Notes: generated by a model not told the origin, from the letters alone. Positions 24,965-34,924 are shown, counted from the stretch's first letter. The stretch is DNA of 64,000 nucleotides from Gammaproteobacteria bacterium (GCA_020846135.1 JADLEK010000077.1:1-64000), one strand, 5' to 3'. Made by a program: numbers and translations.

Positions 24965-27900
24965 GGTGGCGATCCTCCGGCAGACTCTTAGCCTGATCAT
25001 GTTGCTTCACATCCAGTTTTTCCGTGCTTTCCGGGTGTTCCGTAGCGACCGGCTTTTGGCCTTTTTCGCTTAACCCCTGGAACAGCCGGAAGAACAGCGG
25101 CACGAAGAAGATCGCCAGCACCGTCGCCGCAGTCATGCCGCCGACAATGCCGGTGCCGATGGAATGGCGGCTGTTGGCCCCGGCCCCGGTGGCGATCACC
25201 AGCGGAATCGCGCCGAGAATGAAGGCCAGCGAGGTCATCAGAATCGGGCGGAACCGCAAATGGGCCGCTTCGACCGCCGCTTCCAGAATCGGCATTCCCT
25301 CCTCGTGCTTCATCACTGCAAACTCGACAATCAGAATGGCGTTCTTGGCCGCCAGTCCGACCAGGGTCAGCAGCCCGATCTGGAAGTACACATCGTTCTC
25401 CATCCCGCGCAGCCAGACCGCCAGCAAGGCCCCGAACACCCCAAACGGCACCGCCATCAGGACGCTGAACGGCAGCGACCATTTTTCATACTGGGCGGCC
25501 AGAATCAGGAACACCATGATCAAGCCGTAGACGAACACCATCGCCGAATCGCCGCCGACCTTCTTTTCCTGATAGGCCTGACCGCTCCAGCCGAACGAGT
25601 AGCCATCCGGCAACACCTCGCGGGCCACGGCTTCCATCGTCGCAATCGCCTGCCCGGAACTGAATCCGGGCGCAGCGCCGCCGGTAACCTTGGCGGCCGG
25701 GAAGGTATTAAACCGGCTGATCAGATTCGGCGCGTTGGTGTATTCCAGCCGCACTACCGAGGCCAGCGGCACCATGTTACTCATCCCGGGCGTCGAGGAA
25801 GCGGAGTTGGGCATGGGCATCACCCCGGTATTGCCGCTGCTGGGGTTATTGGAGCGCACATAGACTTTTTCAATATCAGTGGGCCGGGAGCGATATTCCG
25901 GAGCCGCCTGCACGATGACCTGCCAGACCTGGCTGTACAGGTTGAACTGGCTGACGTAGGCCGAGCCGAACAGCACTTGCAAGGTGCCGAAGATGGTTTC
26001 GACCGGCACCCCCAAAGTCCGGGCCTGTTCGCGATCCAGATAGACATACAACTGCTGCGAGGCGGCGCTGATGGTTGAGGTCAGACCCTGGAGTTCCGGG
26101 CGCTGGCGGGCCTTGGCGACGAAGTCCTGGGTCACCTTGGTCAGTTGCTTGATGTCGCCCGTCCCCCGGCTTTGCACCCAGAACTCAAAACCGCCCGTAG
26201 TGCCGAGACCGGGAATCGACGGCGGATTGAACACCAGCGCGATCGCTTCGTTGATTTTACTGAATTGGCCCATCACTTCCTTGATGACATTCGGCGCGCT
26301 TTCCTTGGGATCTTTCCGCTCTTCGTAGTTCTTGAACGAGACGAACAGGGTGGTGTCCGTGGTCTTCTGCTGCGAATCCAGCAGGCTGTAACCGTTGATC
26401 GCCACCACGCTGTCCACCGCCGGATTGGCGCGGAAGATGTCGGTCATTTGGGTGGCCGCCGCCTCGGTGCGATCCAGACTGGCCCCGTCGGGCATGATGC
26501 CCACCCCAAACACATAGCCCTGATCTTCATCCGGCACGAAACTGGTCGGCACCTTCTGGAATAGCCCGTAAATCGCGACCAGCATGATGGCGAACAAGGT
26601 CAGTCCCAACACCGCCCGTTTCGCCATGAACCGGACGCTCTTGGCGTAGCCGCGGGTGATCCAGTCAAAGCCCCGGTTGAAGGGTCCGAAAAAGAAGCGG
26701 TAGAGAAAATCGGTGCGCTGGTCGCCGTGTTCGCCGGGCTTCAGCAGCAGCGCCGCCAGAGCCGGACTGAGACTGAGCGCCACCAGACCGGAAATTGCGA
26801 CTGAAATCGCAATCGTAATAGCGAACTGCTTGTACAACTGCCCGGTCATGCCGCCCAGGAATCCGACCGGAATGAACACCGCGTTCAGCACCAGCACCAC
26901 CGCGATCACCGGCCCGGTGACTTCATCCATCGCCTTGTGCGCCGCCGCCTTGGGCGAGAGGCCAAAGGTGGCCATGTTGCGTTCGACGTTTTCCACCACC
27001 ACGATGGCGTCGTCCACCACGATGCCAATGCATAGCACCATGCCGAACAGAGTGAGCATGTTGATCGAAAAGTCGAGCAGGTACATCCCGCTGAAGGTGC
27101 CGATCACCGAAACGATCACCGCCACAATGGGAATGACCGTGGCGCGCCAGCTTTGCAGGAAGATAAAGACCACCAGGATGACCAGCACGATGGCTTCCAT
27201 CAGGGTCTTCACTACCTGATCGATCGAGGCCTGCACAAACTCGGTGGAATCCAGGGCGATCGCGTAGTCGAGTCCTTCCGGGAAACTCTTTTTCAGCTCT
27301 TCCAGGGTAGCGCGCACCTGCTTGGACACCTCCAGGGCGTTGGATCCCGCCTGCTGGTACACCGCAATGGTGGTGCCGACCTTGCCGTTGAAGCGGCTGC
27401 GCAGATTGTAACTTTGCATGCCCAAGGTCACATAACCGACATCCTTGAGCCGCAACACTCCTTCGCCGGTGGTGCTGGCGCGCAGGATGATGTTCTCGAA
27501 TTCCTCCGGGGTACTGAGCCGACCCTGGGTGGAAACCGGGAAGGTCAGCTCCACCGGGCCATCGGTGGGGGCCTGGCCGATCTGGCCGATGGCGAACTGC
27601 TGGTTCTGATTCTGGATAGCGCTGACCACATCGTCGGTGGTCAACCCCAGCGCGCTCATCCGATCCGGTTTCAGCCAGATCCGCATCGCATAGTTGGGAA
27701 CGCCGAAGATTTGCGCCTGATTGGCGCCGGGAATCCGTTGCAGGGCGTTGAGCACATACAGGTAGGCGTAGTTGCCAACGTAGGTTTCGTCGAAGCGTCC
27801 ATCCGGCGAATAGATCGAAATCACCATCTGGAAGGTGGAGGAGCGGGTCTCGACCTGCACCCCCTGCTTGGACACTGCATCGGGCAACTGTGGCAAAGCC

Positions 27901-28241
27901 AGGCTGACCTGATTCTGGACATTCACCTGGGCAATGTTCGGATCGACGCCGATGTCGAAAAACACGCTCAGGGTCATGTTGCCGGTCGACGAGCTGGACG
28001 AGTACATATACATCAGGTTGTCCACGCTGTTGACCTGCTGCTCGATGGGCGCGGCCACCGATTGCGAAACCACGTCGGCGCTGGCGCCGGGGTAAGTGGC
28101 CGAAACCTGAATCTGCACCGGGGTGATGTTGGGATACTGGGCGATGGGCAACGCGCCAATCGCCGATAGCCCGGCCAGGGTGATAATGATGGACACCACC
28201 GCAGCGAAGACCGGGCGGTCAATAAAAAAATGGGAGATCAT
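24957..28241 (-). CDS. RND multidrug efflux pump, HAE1 family (AcrB/MexB-like)
   Basis: 1094 residues, somewhat longer than the usual 1030-1050 because of a polar C-terminal tail after FFRLFQGL and an insertion rich in Ser, Pro and Met around residues 806-830. Twelve membrane segments and two large periplasmic loops are evident. The proton-relay aspartates are in GIVVDDAIVVVENVER; GADVVSQSVAAPIE-type text near residue 50 (ASADVVSQSVAAPIEQQV) is typical. It expels hydrophobic drugs, detergents or solvents by proton antiport. It follows the adaptor gene by 11 bases. Confidence 0.95.
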   Translation of the reverse strand: MISHFFIDRPVFAAVVSIIITLAGLSAIGALPIAQYPNITPVQIQVSATYPGASADVVSQSVAAPIEQQVNSVDNLMYMYSSSSSTGNMTLSVFFDIGVDPNIAQVNVQNQVSLALPQLPDAVSKQGVQVETRSSTFQMVISIYSPDGRFDETYVGNYAYLYVLNALQRIPGANQAQIFGVPNYAMRIWLKPDRMSALGLTTDDVVSAIQNQNQQFAIGQIGQAPTDGPVELTFPVSTQGRLSTPEEFENIILRASTTGEGVLRLKDVGYVTLGMQSYNLRSRFNGKVGTTIAVYQQAGSNALEVSKQVRATLEELKKSFPEGLDYAIALDSTEFVQASIDQVVKTLMEAIVLVILVVFIFLQSWRATVIPIVAVIVSVIGTFSGMYLLDFSINMLTLFGMVLCIGIVVDDAIVVVENVERNMATFGLSPKAAAHKAMDEVTGPVIAVVLVLNAVFIPVGFLGGMTGQLYKQFAITIAISVAISGLVALSLSPALAALLLKPGEHGDQRTDFLYRFFFGPFNRGFDWITRGYAKSVRFMAKRAVLGLTLFAIMLVAIYGLFQKVPTSFVPDEDQGYVFGVGIMPDGASLDRTEAAATQMTDIFRANPAVDSVVAINGYSLLDSQQKTTDTTLFVSFKNYEERKDPKESAPNVIKEVMGQFSKINEAIALVFNPPSIPGLGTTGGFEFWVQSRGTGDIKQLTKVTQDFVAKARQRPELQGLTSTISAASQQLYVYLDREQARTLGVPVETIFGTLQVLFGSAYVSQFNLYSQVWQVIVQAAPEYRSRPTDIEKVYVRSNNPSSGNTGVMPMPNSASSTPGMSNMVPLASVVRLEYTNAPNLISRFNTFPAAKVTGGAAPGFSSGQAIATMEAVAREVLPDGYSFGWSGQAYQEKKVGGDSAMVFVYGLIMVFLILAAQYEKWSLPFSVLMAVPFGVFGALLAVWLRGMENDVYFQIGLLTLVGLAAKNAILIVEFAVMKHEEGMPILEAAVEAAHLRFRPILMTSLAFILGAIPLVIATGAGANSRHSIGTGIVGGMTAATVLAIFFVPLFFRLFQGLSEKGQKPVATEHPESTEKLDVKQHDQAKSLPEDRHHA

Positions 28242-28252
28242 CGGACGCCCTC

Positions 28253-29473
28253 TCAGGGTTTGAGCGGGGTAGCGCTGGGAACTTTAGCGGGTCCGGATTC
28301 AGGCGCAGCGGCGGACTGAATCTGTACCGGCGCGCCGGGTTGCAAGCGCACCGCGCCATTGACCACCACCCGATCGCCCGCTTGCAGGCCAGATTCGATG
28401 ATCCACTGGTCGCCGTACCAGTCGCCGACCTGAATCGGCTTAGGCTGGGCAGTATTGTCCGGGCCGACCACGAACACAAATTTGCCGGTTGGCCCCTGCA
28501 TCACCGCAGCTTGCGGCACCAGGATCGCGTTAGGCCGGAAGGCGCCCTTGAGCTGCACCCGCACAAATTGGCCGGGACTCAGGACATTGTCCGGGTTTGG
28601 CACGACGGCGCGGATGTTATAGGTGCCGGTCTGGGCGTTGATCACCGGGTCCACGAAGGTGATCTGGCCTTTGCGCGGATAGGTGGAGCCATCAGCCAGC
28701 GTCAAGTCCACTTCAATCTTGTCCAGACCGGGGCCTTTCAACTGGCCTTTCCCTTTTTGCGTCTCCATCTTGAGAACTTCATTTTCGCCTACCCCAAAAT
28801 TGACCCACATTGGATCGAGCTGGACCACCGTGGTCAGTTGGCTGTCGCTGCCGCTTGACCGGATCAGCGCGCCCTCGCGGTAATTGGCGCTGCTGGACAG
28901 GCCGGTGATCGGCGATTTGATCGTGGTGTAGCCGAGGTTCAGTTGCGCCTGCTCGACTGCGGCCTTGGCGGCCTGCACCTGGGCGGCGGCGGCCAGTTCG
29001 CTGGCGATGGAGTTATCCAGGTCCTGCTGGCTGACCGCATTCTGTTTGGCCAGCGGTCTGACCCGGGCCAGAGTCTGCTGGGCCTTGACCAACAGCGCCT
29101 GTTGTTGCGCCAGACTGGCCTGGGCGCTGGCCAGCGAGGCCTGGAACGGTTTGGGATCGAGCTGGAACAGCAGTTGGCCAGCCTTGACCAGACTGCCTTC
29201 GGTATAGGCGATCTTGTCGAGAAAGCCTTCGACCCGGGCGTTGATTTCCACCTGCTGGGAACTGGCGGTTTTACCGGTGAACTCGAAGGTGGCCGGGGTA
29301 TTTTCCGGCTTGATCTCGGCCACCGTGACGACAGTCGGCGGGCGGGCGGCAGCGGGCGTTTGGGCGAAGGTCAGCAGCGGGCTGAGGCCCAGCAGGGTCG
29401 CCAACAAGGCGCCGGCGCTGGGCCGAAACTCGAATCGAGGTTTGATGCTACGAAGGGGGCGCGAATCTCGCAC
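28253..29473 (-). CDS. RND efflux periplasmic adaptor (AcrA/MexA-like)
   Basis: 406 residues starting at GTG, with AGGAG nine bases upstream. The N-terminus has a signal-type hydrophobic segment (about 19-38, ending TFAQTPAAA) without a lipobox Cys, so it is probably anchored differently from AcrA or is fully periplasmic. The lipoyl/barrel-sandwich halves (ASSQQVEINARVEGFL and LNLGYTTIKSPITG) flank a coiled-coil hairpin (about 95-165). It bridges pump and channel. First gene of the operon; no adjacent repressor gene is seen. Confidence 0.93.
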   Translation of the reverse strand: MRDSRPLRSIKPRFEFRPSAGALLATLLGLSPLLTFAQTPAAARPPTVVTVAEIKPENTPATFEFTGKTASSQQVEINARVEGFLDKIAYTEGSLVKAGQLLFQLDPKPFQASLASAQASLAQQQALLVKAQQTLARVRPLAKQNAVSQQDLDNSIASELAAAAQVQAAKAAVEQAQLNLGYTTIKSPITGLSSSANYREGALIRSSGSDSQLTTVVQLDPMWVNFGVGENEVLKMETQKGKGQLKGPGLDKIEVDLTLADGSTYPRKGQITFVDPVINAQTGTYNIRAVVPNPDNVLSPGQFVRVQLKGAFRPNAILVPQAAVMQGPTGKFVFVVGPDNTAQPKPIQVGDWYGDQWIIESGLQAGDRVVVNGAVRLQPGAPVQIQSAAAPESGPAKVPSATPLKP

Positions 29474-29782
29474 GGGACGGAACTCCTGATCGGTGGTGAA
29501 TTATTGGAGTCATTCTAAGGAAAATTAAGATGTTTTAGCAGACGTCCTGCCCTGAAAGCGACCGGCACGGCACCCATCCAGCAGCGCGTATCGGCATCGA
29601 ACGAGCCATTAGCAACCAGTATAATTCATCCTTTACCTTGCAACCTGATCCAATTTAGAAGCAGCAAACCTCATGCTGGCTCCAAGCGCGTGGTTCTGGC
29701 GTCTATGCTGGAATAACGAAGGATAGAGTCCACGCTTTGAGTACGGCTGTATTTCATGATTTGTCAGTTATATTGACAGATT
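29474..29782. other. 309-base divergent gap between efflux operon and clcA
   Basis: Contains the promoters for both directions but no recognised gene. A TATAAT hexamer is at 29620-29625. At 29762-29778 TGTCA and TGACA flank GTTATAT immediately before the clcA ATG, a possible operator. No AGGAGG-like site precedes clcA, which might be leaderless or weakly translated. Confidence 0.45.
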
Positions 29783-31180
29783 ATGCAAACCGCACTGGAT
29801 ACCCCAAACACCCCGATCAACCCGCTGTCCGAACCTGCCCCCGCCAACTTGTTGGTATTGGCGCTGATCGCCGCGATCAGCGGAGCGCTGGTGGGTCTGG
29901 TCGGCGCGGCATTTTGCCTGATGCTCCGGCAGGCGGATCAGACCCGCGCTTTAGTCATTGCCTGGGCGCGGCAGTGGCCGGAATTCGGCTGGCTGATTCC
30001 GGTAGTCGCCGCCGCCGGATTGGTGATGACCGCCCGCTGGCTGGTGCAGCGATTCGCGCCGCTCGCTTCCGGCAGTGGGGTACAACACGTCGAGGCGGTG
30101 ATGCAGGGTGAAGCCGAACCCGCATCGGTTGCCGTGCTGCCGGTCAAGTTTATCGGTGGGACCTTGGCCATTGGTTCTGGGCTGGCGCTGGGTCGCGAGG
30201 GTCCGACGGTGCAGATGGGCGCAGTGATTGGTACGCTGGTAAGCAAGGGCTTTGCCGCTATTCAAGCCGATGTCCGCATCGTGCAGGGCGCGGCGGCGGG
30301 CGCAGGATTGGCGGTTGCGTTCAATGCGCCCATTGGCGGCGTGGCGTTCGTGTTCGAGGAACTGTCGCGCCAGTTCGAGTCGCGGCTGATGGTGGCGACC
30401 CTGGCGGCCTGTGGAGCGGCGATGATCGTGGCGCGGGCGCTGTTGGGCGATCCGCCCGAATTCCAATTGGGACCGCTGCTGGCGCCCACCCCGGTCAGTC
30501 TCGTACTGTATCTGATCCTCGGCGCGGTGCTCGGCGTCCTGGGCGCGGCCTATAACCGGTCGGTGATCCGTTGGCTGGACGCATTCAACCGGTTCGAGCG
30601 GATTCCGGTCATGGTGCGCGCCGCCGGGATGGGTGGAGTCGTGGGGCTGGCAGCGTGGTTTGCACCGGATTGGGTCGGCGGCGGCGAGTCCATCGTACAA
30701 AGCGTGATCGATGGACAATTCACGTTGATGGGACTGGTCTGGCTGTTTGCGGCGCGCTGGCTGTTGGGAACTTTTTCCTATTCAGCCGGCACGCCCGGCG
30801 GCCTGTTTTCACCGCTGTTGCTGGTTGGCGCGGCATTTGGCGCGCTGTTCGGCGAGACGCTGGGCGCGGTGCTTGGCCCTCTGTTCGACCAGACCTTGAG
30901 CGGATTTTTGGGCGGGTCGTTGCGGTCGTTATTGCCTGATCTGATTCCGCCCACCCCGGCGCTGGCGGTAGTCGGCATGGCGGCGTTTTTCACCGCCGTG
31001 GTTCGTGCGCCGCTCACCGGACTGATCCTGATCACGGAGATGACCGCCAACACGACCTTGTTGTTGCCGATGCTGGCGGCTTGTTTGAGCGCCAGTATCG
31101 TGCCGCCCTTGCTGGGCAGCGCACCGATTTATGACACCTTGCGCCAGCGGTTGCTGCATCCCGGTCAGCGCCGGACTTGA
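29783..31180 (+). CDS. clcA: ClC-family chloride/proton antiporter
   Basis: 465 residues with the ClC architecture. The anion-pathway motifs are seen: GSGVQHVEAV (GSGIP region), GREGPTVQMG with the gating Glu at 139, and GGLFSPLLLVGAAFGAL (GxFxP region). FVFEEL follows the second motif. It exchanges chloride for protons in the inner membrane and helps in acid resistance or charge balance. The first 25 residues are a polar cytoplasmic leader. The ribosome site is poor; the ATG sits four bases from a TTGACA-like palindrome arm. Confidence 0.93.
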   Translation: MQTALDTPNTPINPLSEPAPANLLVLALIAAISGALVGLVGAAFCLMLRQADQTRALVIAWARQWPEFGWLIPVVAAAGLVMTARWLVQRFAPLASGSGVQHVEAVMQGEAEPASVAVLPVKFIGGTLAIGSGLALGREGPTVQMGAVIGTLVSKGFAAIQADVRIVQGAAAGAGLAVAFNAPIGGVAFVFEELSRQFESRLMVATLAACGAAMIVARALLGDPPEFQLGPLLAPTPVSLVLYLILGAVLGVLGAAYNRSVIRWLDAFNRFERIPVMVRAAGMGGVVGLAAWFAPDWVGGGESIVQSVIDGQFTLMGLVWLFAARWLLGTFSYSAGTPGGLFSPLLLVGAAFGALFGETLGAVLGPLFDQTLSGFLGGSLRSLLPDLIPPTPALAVVGMAAFFTAVVRAPLTGLILITEMTANTTLLLPMLAACLSASIVPPLLGSAPIYDTLRQRLLHPGQRRT

Positions 31181-31228
31181 GCCATCGGGCGGGCGCGGCT
31201 GGTCCAGTTCCGTTCCCTATTTGAAACC

Positions 31229-31273
31229 GGCGCAAAACTGAACCAACCGCTTGACGTGGATCAGTCTTGCGCC
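31229..31273. terminator. Hairpin between convergent clcA and pyrF
   Basis: GGCGCAAAACTGA and TCAGTCTTGCGCC form 12-13-bp arms with one or two mismatches and a 19-base loop, positioned just before the pyrF end. It may serve both convergent genes. Confidence 0.5.
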
Positions 31274-31283
31274 ATGATTTTGC

Positions 31284-32042
31284 TCAATGAGCCGGCGTCG
31301 CCGTGGTAAACAGCCGGGCGATCCGTTCCTGAATCGCCGCTGCTGCAGCATGGGGATCAGCGGCTTGCCGGATCGGTCGCCCGATGACGATGTGATCAGC
31401 GCCGCTCAGAAACGCTTCCTCGACATCCAGAGTGCGCTTCTGGTCGTCATCCGGGCGATTCAAGACTGGACGGATGCCCGGCGTAATGATCAGCAACTGT
31501 TCTCCCAGACTCTCCCGCAACGCGGCAGCTTCCAGTCCCGAGGAAATGACGCCGCGACAACCGATAGCCAGCGCCCGCCGCGCCCGCGACAGCACCAGAG
31601 TTCGCGGATCGCAGGCAAACCCCAGATCGTTTAGATCCGCCTGATCCAGACTGGTCAGCGCCGTGACCGCCAGAATGCCCAGATCGCCGCCCGCCTCCCG
31701 CGCTCCGTCCACCGCCGCCCGCAGGATGGCGTCATTGCCATGCACCGTGGCGAATGCTGCGCCATAGGGTTGCAACCGACGCACTGCGGACCGCACGGTT
31801 TCCGGCACGTCGAAAAACTTCAGATCCACAAACACCTTTTTGCCACGGGCGCGCAACCATTCGATCAACTCGAAATAGCCGCCGGCCATGAACAACTCCA
31901 GGCCGATCTTGTAAAAGCGCACCGTATCGCCCAAGGTTTCGACCAGCGCCCTAGCTGCCGCTGCATCCGGCACGTCCAGGGCGAAAATCAGGCGTTCGGC
32001 GGGCAGAATGGCTTTATCCGACAGGAGATGAGGAGCGATCAT
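31284..32042 (-). CDS. pyrF: Orotidine-5'-phosphate decarboxylase PyrF
   Basis: 252 residues. It makes UMP from OMP in pyrimidine synthesis. The catalytic DxKxxD cluster is in FVDLKFFDVPETV; LIFALDVPDA at the start, TALTSLDQADL, and ITPGIRPVLNRPDDDQKR with VIGRPIRQA for phosphate binding complete the TIM barrel. The start MIAPHLLSDKAILPAERL gives a leader about 15 residues longer than the E. coli core. An HdeA-like gene lies six bases upstream on the same strand. Confidence 0.96.
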   Translation of the reverse strand: MIAPHLLSDKAILPAERLIFALDVPDAAAARALVETLGDTVRFYKIGLELFMAGGYFELIEWLRARGKKVFVDLKFFDVPETVRSAVRRLQPYGAAFATVHGNDAILRAAVDGAREAGGDLGILAVTALTSLDQADLNDLGFACDPRTLVLSRARRALAIGCRGVISSGLEAAALRESLGEQLLIITPGIRPVLNRPDDDQKRTLDVEEAFLSGADHIVIGRPIRQAADPHAAAAAIQERIARLFTTATPAH

Positions 32043-32048
32043 GGGCGC

Positions 32049-32375
32049 TTACTCGGAAATGCCAACCGCCTCGGCAGCGTCCAGCACCTTTTCGTCGGGC
32101 TTCTTACCGCAATACGCCACCAGATCGGTACTGAACTTTTCCAGGTCGCCCCATTTCAGTACGGTATCCCCGGAAACGCCGCTCAGATAGCCGTCGATCC
32201 ACATCAACACGACGCCGGCGTCCTCGGCGGAACCCTGGGAGAGTTCCTTCATGAATTCGCTGCAGGTGATCGCGCCAAAATTGATGTTTTGCGCACCGGG
32301 TTTTTTGGCGGAAACCGGCATCGACAAGAACAGGCTGGAGCAACACAAGGCGGCCAAGACGAACAAACGTTTCAT
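32049..32375 (-). CDS. HdeA/HdeB-family periplasmic acid-stress chaperone-like protein
   Basis: 108 residues from the ATG giving MKRLFVLAALCC, with GGAG six bases before it; an ATG four codons upstream lacks a ribosome site. A signal peptide ends at MPVSAKK. The mature part keeps the two HdeA cysteines (ITCSEFMKEL and VAYCGKKPD) that form the internal disulfide, with WIDGYLSG between them. HdeA proteins unfold at low pH and keep other periplasmic proteins soluble. The gene ends six bases before pyrF starts, an unusual pairing. Confidence 0.8.
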   Translation of the reverse strand: MKRLFVLAALCCSSLFLSMPVSAKKPGAQNINFGAITCSEFMKELSQGSAEDAGVVLMWIDGYLSGVSGDTVLKWGDLEKFSTDLVAYCGKKPDEKVLDAAEAVGISE

Positions 32376-32515
32376 CAAAATCTCCAATTAGTGAGTGAAC
32401 GAAACCAAGAACAGCGGAAAAACTATAGCCTAGCGGGGGGCATTGCGCCCGGCAATGTCAACTGGATCGCCCGAATCAGCCGATTTTTTGCCAACCCTCA
32501 CCTGAGCCAAACGCC

Positions 32516-34786
32516 ATGCTGAACAAAAGCACCTTGATTCTTCTCACCGCCGCCGGATTCTGGTGGCTGATGTCTGGCCTGTTGCCGGCTGTCGCCGCCG
32601 AAACTGCCCTGGATCGGTATGTGGCCAAGCCTGATCCGAATTACCGGTTTGATCTGTACCACACCCAGGATGATGCGGCCTACGTCGCCTATTTCCTCAA
32701 GATGACCTCCCAGCGGTGGCGCTCCGCCAGCGAAGTGGATCGGCCATTATGGGAACACGAGGTCGTGATCGTGATGCCCCGGTTCGGCCTGGATAACACC
32801 GATACCGCAGTGCTGCTGATCGACGGCGGCAGCAATGGCGGTACCCTGATGAACGAAGTCGAGCCGGCGTTGGGGGCCGCGGGGGTGGCGACCGGCGCAG
32901 TGCTGGCGGTGGTGCGGCAAGTGCCCAATCAGCCGCTGTATTTCGCCGACGAGGTTGGGGTGGGCCGCAAGGAGGATGAAATTCTCGCCTATAGCCTGGA
33001 CAAGGCGCTCGATACCGGCGATCCGGAGTGGGCGGTGCATCTGGCGATGACCAAAGCCGCAGTTCGCGCCATGGATACCGTGCAGACCTTCGCCGATGGC
33101 AAGGGCAAGTCGATCAAGGATTTCGTGGTGCTTGGCGGCTCCAAGCGCGGCTGGACCACCTGGCTGACCGCCGCCGTCGATCCGCGGATCAGGGCCATCG
33201 TCCCGGCGTCGATTGATATGCCCAATCTGGTCCGGCAATTCACCCATCACTGGGAGTCCTACGGCTTCTATGCGCCAGCGCTGAAGGATTATGTGGCCTT
33301 CGATCTGCCGTGCCGGGTCCAGACCCCGGCGGGCAAGGCGCTGTTGCAGGTCGTCGATCCCTACGCCTACCGCGACCGCTACACCATGCCCAAGCTGATT
33401 CTCAACGCCACCGGTGACCAGTTTTTCGTGACCGACTCGTCGCGGTTCTACTACGCCGGCCTGCCGGGTCCCAAGTGGCTGCGCTCGACGCCGAATACCG
33501 ACCATTTCCAGAGTACCGAGGTGATTCTGGCGGCGCTGTCCTGGATTGACGATGTGCTGGATAACCAGACCAGTCCTCAGGTGACCTGGACGGTGGAAGG
33601 CGCGGGGACGCTGCGCATCACGACGACGGCCAAACCCAAGGAAGTCAGACTGTGGCAGGCCACCAATCCCGGGGGCCGCGATTTCCGGCTGGAAACGATT
33701 GGCCCGGCCTGGACCAGCCAGATCCTGACCCCAGCCGCCGACGGCTCCTATGTCGGGACGGTTCCGCAACCCGCCAGCGGCTGGACTGCGTTCCTGATCG
33801 AGGCGACCTTCCCAACCGCCGGAGCTATTGAACCGGATCAGGTGTACAGCTCCGGGGTACAGATCATCCCCGACACCCTGCCCTACGCCGGAACCGCCTG
33901 TGGTGGAACTGGCCTTCAGACCAATCTGGAAAGTCCGCAACCGGACTCGGCAGAAAGCGGCATTGGCCTGATCCGCGGCTGGGTCTGTAATGCCGATACG
34001 GTTGAAGTCCAGATCAATGACGGATTGCGGCAACGGGTGGCTTACGGAACCACCCGTTCCGATACCCTGGAGGCTTGCGGCGATACCGACAACGGGTTTG
34101 GCTACACCGTCAACTGGAACAATCTGGGCGATGGCCGTCATCGCTTGCGGGCATTCGCCGATGGTCTGCCCTTTGCGGATGTCGGGTTTACCGTGACCAC
34201 GCTGGGTGTGGATTACCTGCGTGGGGTCAGTGGCGAATACCCGCTGTCCAATTTCCCGCAACCCGGACGGAGCGTGACACTGCGCTGGGCGGAGCCGCAT
34301 CAGAACTTTGTGATCGCCAGTGCTGGAGCGAATCCGGCCAGTGTGGTCGAGTCAGTAGCTGCGAGTCCATTGCCCGCCTATCTGGAAAGTCCGCAACCAG
34401 GTTCGTTTGAGAGCGGGATTGGCCTGATCCGGGGCTGGGTCTGCACCGCCAGCGCGATCGAAATTCAACTGGATGAGGGACTGCGGCAGCGGGTGGCCTA
34501 CGGAACCCGGCGCTCGGATACCGTCGAGGTTTGCGGCGATACCGATAACGGCTTTGGTTACACGGTCAACTGGAATGGGCTGGGCGATGGCGACCACCGG
34601 TTGCGGGTCTTTGCCGATGGTCTGCCGTTCGCCGATGTCGCGTTTACGGTGACGACGCTGGGTGTGGATTACCTGCGCGGGGTCAGCGGCGAATATGCGC
34701 TGCCCAACTTCCCGCAGGCCGGCAAAACTACGACCGTGCGCTGGGCGGAGCCGCATCAAAACTTTGTGATTGTCGGTTATCGGTGA
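32516..34786 (+). CDS. Secreted PhoPQ-activated pathogenicity-related (PqaA-type) protein with two C-terminal repeats
   Basis: 756 residues. After a signal peptide (cleavage near VAAET), residues 25-430 match the PhoPQ-related family, an alpha/beta-hydrolase-like fold: ALDRYVAKPDPNYRFDLYH, GSNGGTL, FVVLGGSKRGWTTWLTAAVDPR with the nucleophile-elbow-like GGSKRG, and NATGDQFFVTDSS. The C-terminal 285 residues are two copies of a domain beginning ESPQPxSxESGIGLIRGWVC and containing CGDTDNGFGYTVNW. Function is unknown; a periplasmic or exported hydrolase is likely. No regulator is adjacent. Confidence 0.88.
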   Translation: MLNKSTLILLTAAGFWWLMSGLLPAVAAETALDRYVAKPDPNYRFDLYHTQDDAAYVAYFLKMTSQRWRSASEVDRPLWEHEVVIVMPRFGLDNTDTAVLLIDGGSNGGTLMNEVEPALGAAGVATGAVLAVVRQVPNQPLYFADEVGVGRKEDEILAYSLDKALDTGDPEWAVHLAMTKAAVRAMDTVQTFADGKGKSIKDFVVLGGSKRGWTTWLTAAVDPRIRAIVPASIDMPNLVRQFTHHWESYGFYAPALKDYVAFDLPCRVQTPAGKALLQVVDPYAYRDRYTMPKLILNATGDQFFVTDSSRFYYAGLPGPKWLRSTPNTDHFQSTEVILAALSWIDDVLDNQTSPQVTWTVEGAGTLRITTTAKPKEVRLWQATNPGGRDFRLETIGPAWTSQILTPAADGSYVGTVPQPASGWTAFLIEATFPTAGAIEPDQVYSSGVQIIPDTLPYAGTACGGTGLQTNLESPQPDSAESGIGLIRGWVCNADTVEVQINDGLRQRVAYGTTRSDTLEACGDTDNGFGYTVNWNNLGDGRHRLRAFADGLPFADVGFTVTTLGVDYLRGVSGEYPLSNFPQPGRSVTLRWAEPHQNFVIASAGANPASVVESVAASPLPAYLESPQPGSFESGIGLIRGWVCTASAIEIQLDEGLRQRVAYGTRRSDTVEVCGDTDNGFGYTVNWNGLGDGDHRLRVFADGLPFADVAFTVTTLGVDYLRGVSGEYALPNFPQAGKTTTVRWAEPHQNFVIVGYR
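33926..34783 (+). repeat. Internal tandem duplication encoding two ~130-residue secretory domains
   Basis: 33926-34318 and 34382-34783 are alike at the DNA level (both begin CTGGAAAGTCCGCAACC) and encode residues 471-601 and 623-756. Conserved positions include ESGIGLIRGWVC, a second Cys in CGDTDNGFGY and FTVTTLGVDYLRGVSGEY. The second copy ends the protein. Confidence 0.9.
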
Positions 34787-34880
34787 TCGCGGGTTATAGC
34801 CATTCCGCAAGGCAGTCTGACTCGCCGTAATACCGTTTCCCAGTAGATTTATCTTTTTCGGATCAAAAACCACGCTGTTC

Positions 34881-34906
34881 GTCATACCCGCATTCGCGGG
34901 TATGAC
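34881..34906. repeat. REP-like palindrome, copy 2
   Basis: GTCATACCCGC and GCGGGTATGAC around ATTC, flanked by AAAAACCAC upstream and GAAAAC downstream as in the other copies. It lies 95 bases after the PqaA-like gene and could end its transcript. Confidence 0.85.
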
Positions 34907-34924
34907 GAAAACTTTGGGTATGAC

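Noticed and set aside
32747..34300. 517-codon open frame antisense to the PqaA-like gene
   Set aside because: GC-rich third positions of the real gene keep the opposite strand open; the translation is rich in Gln, His, Arg and Gly and has no recognisable domain.
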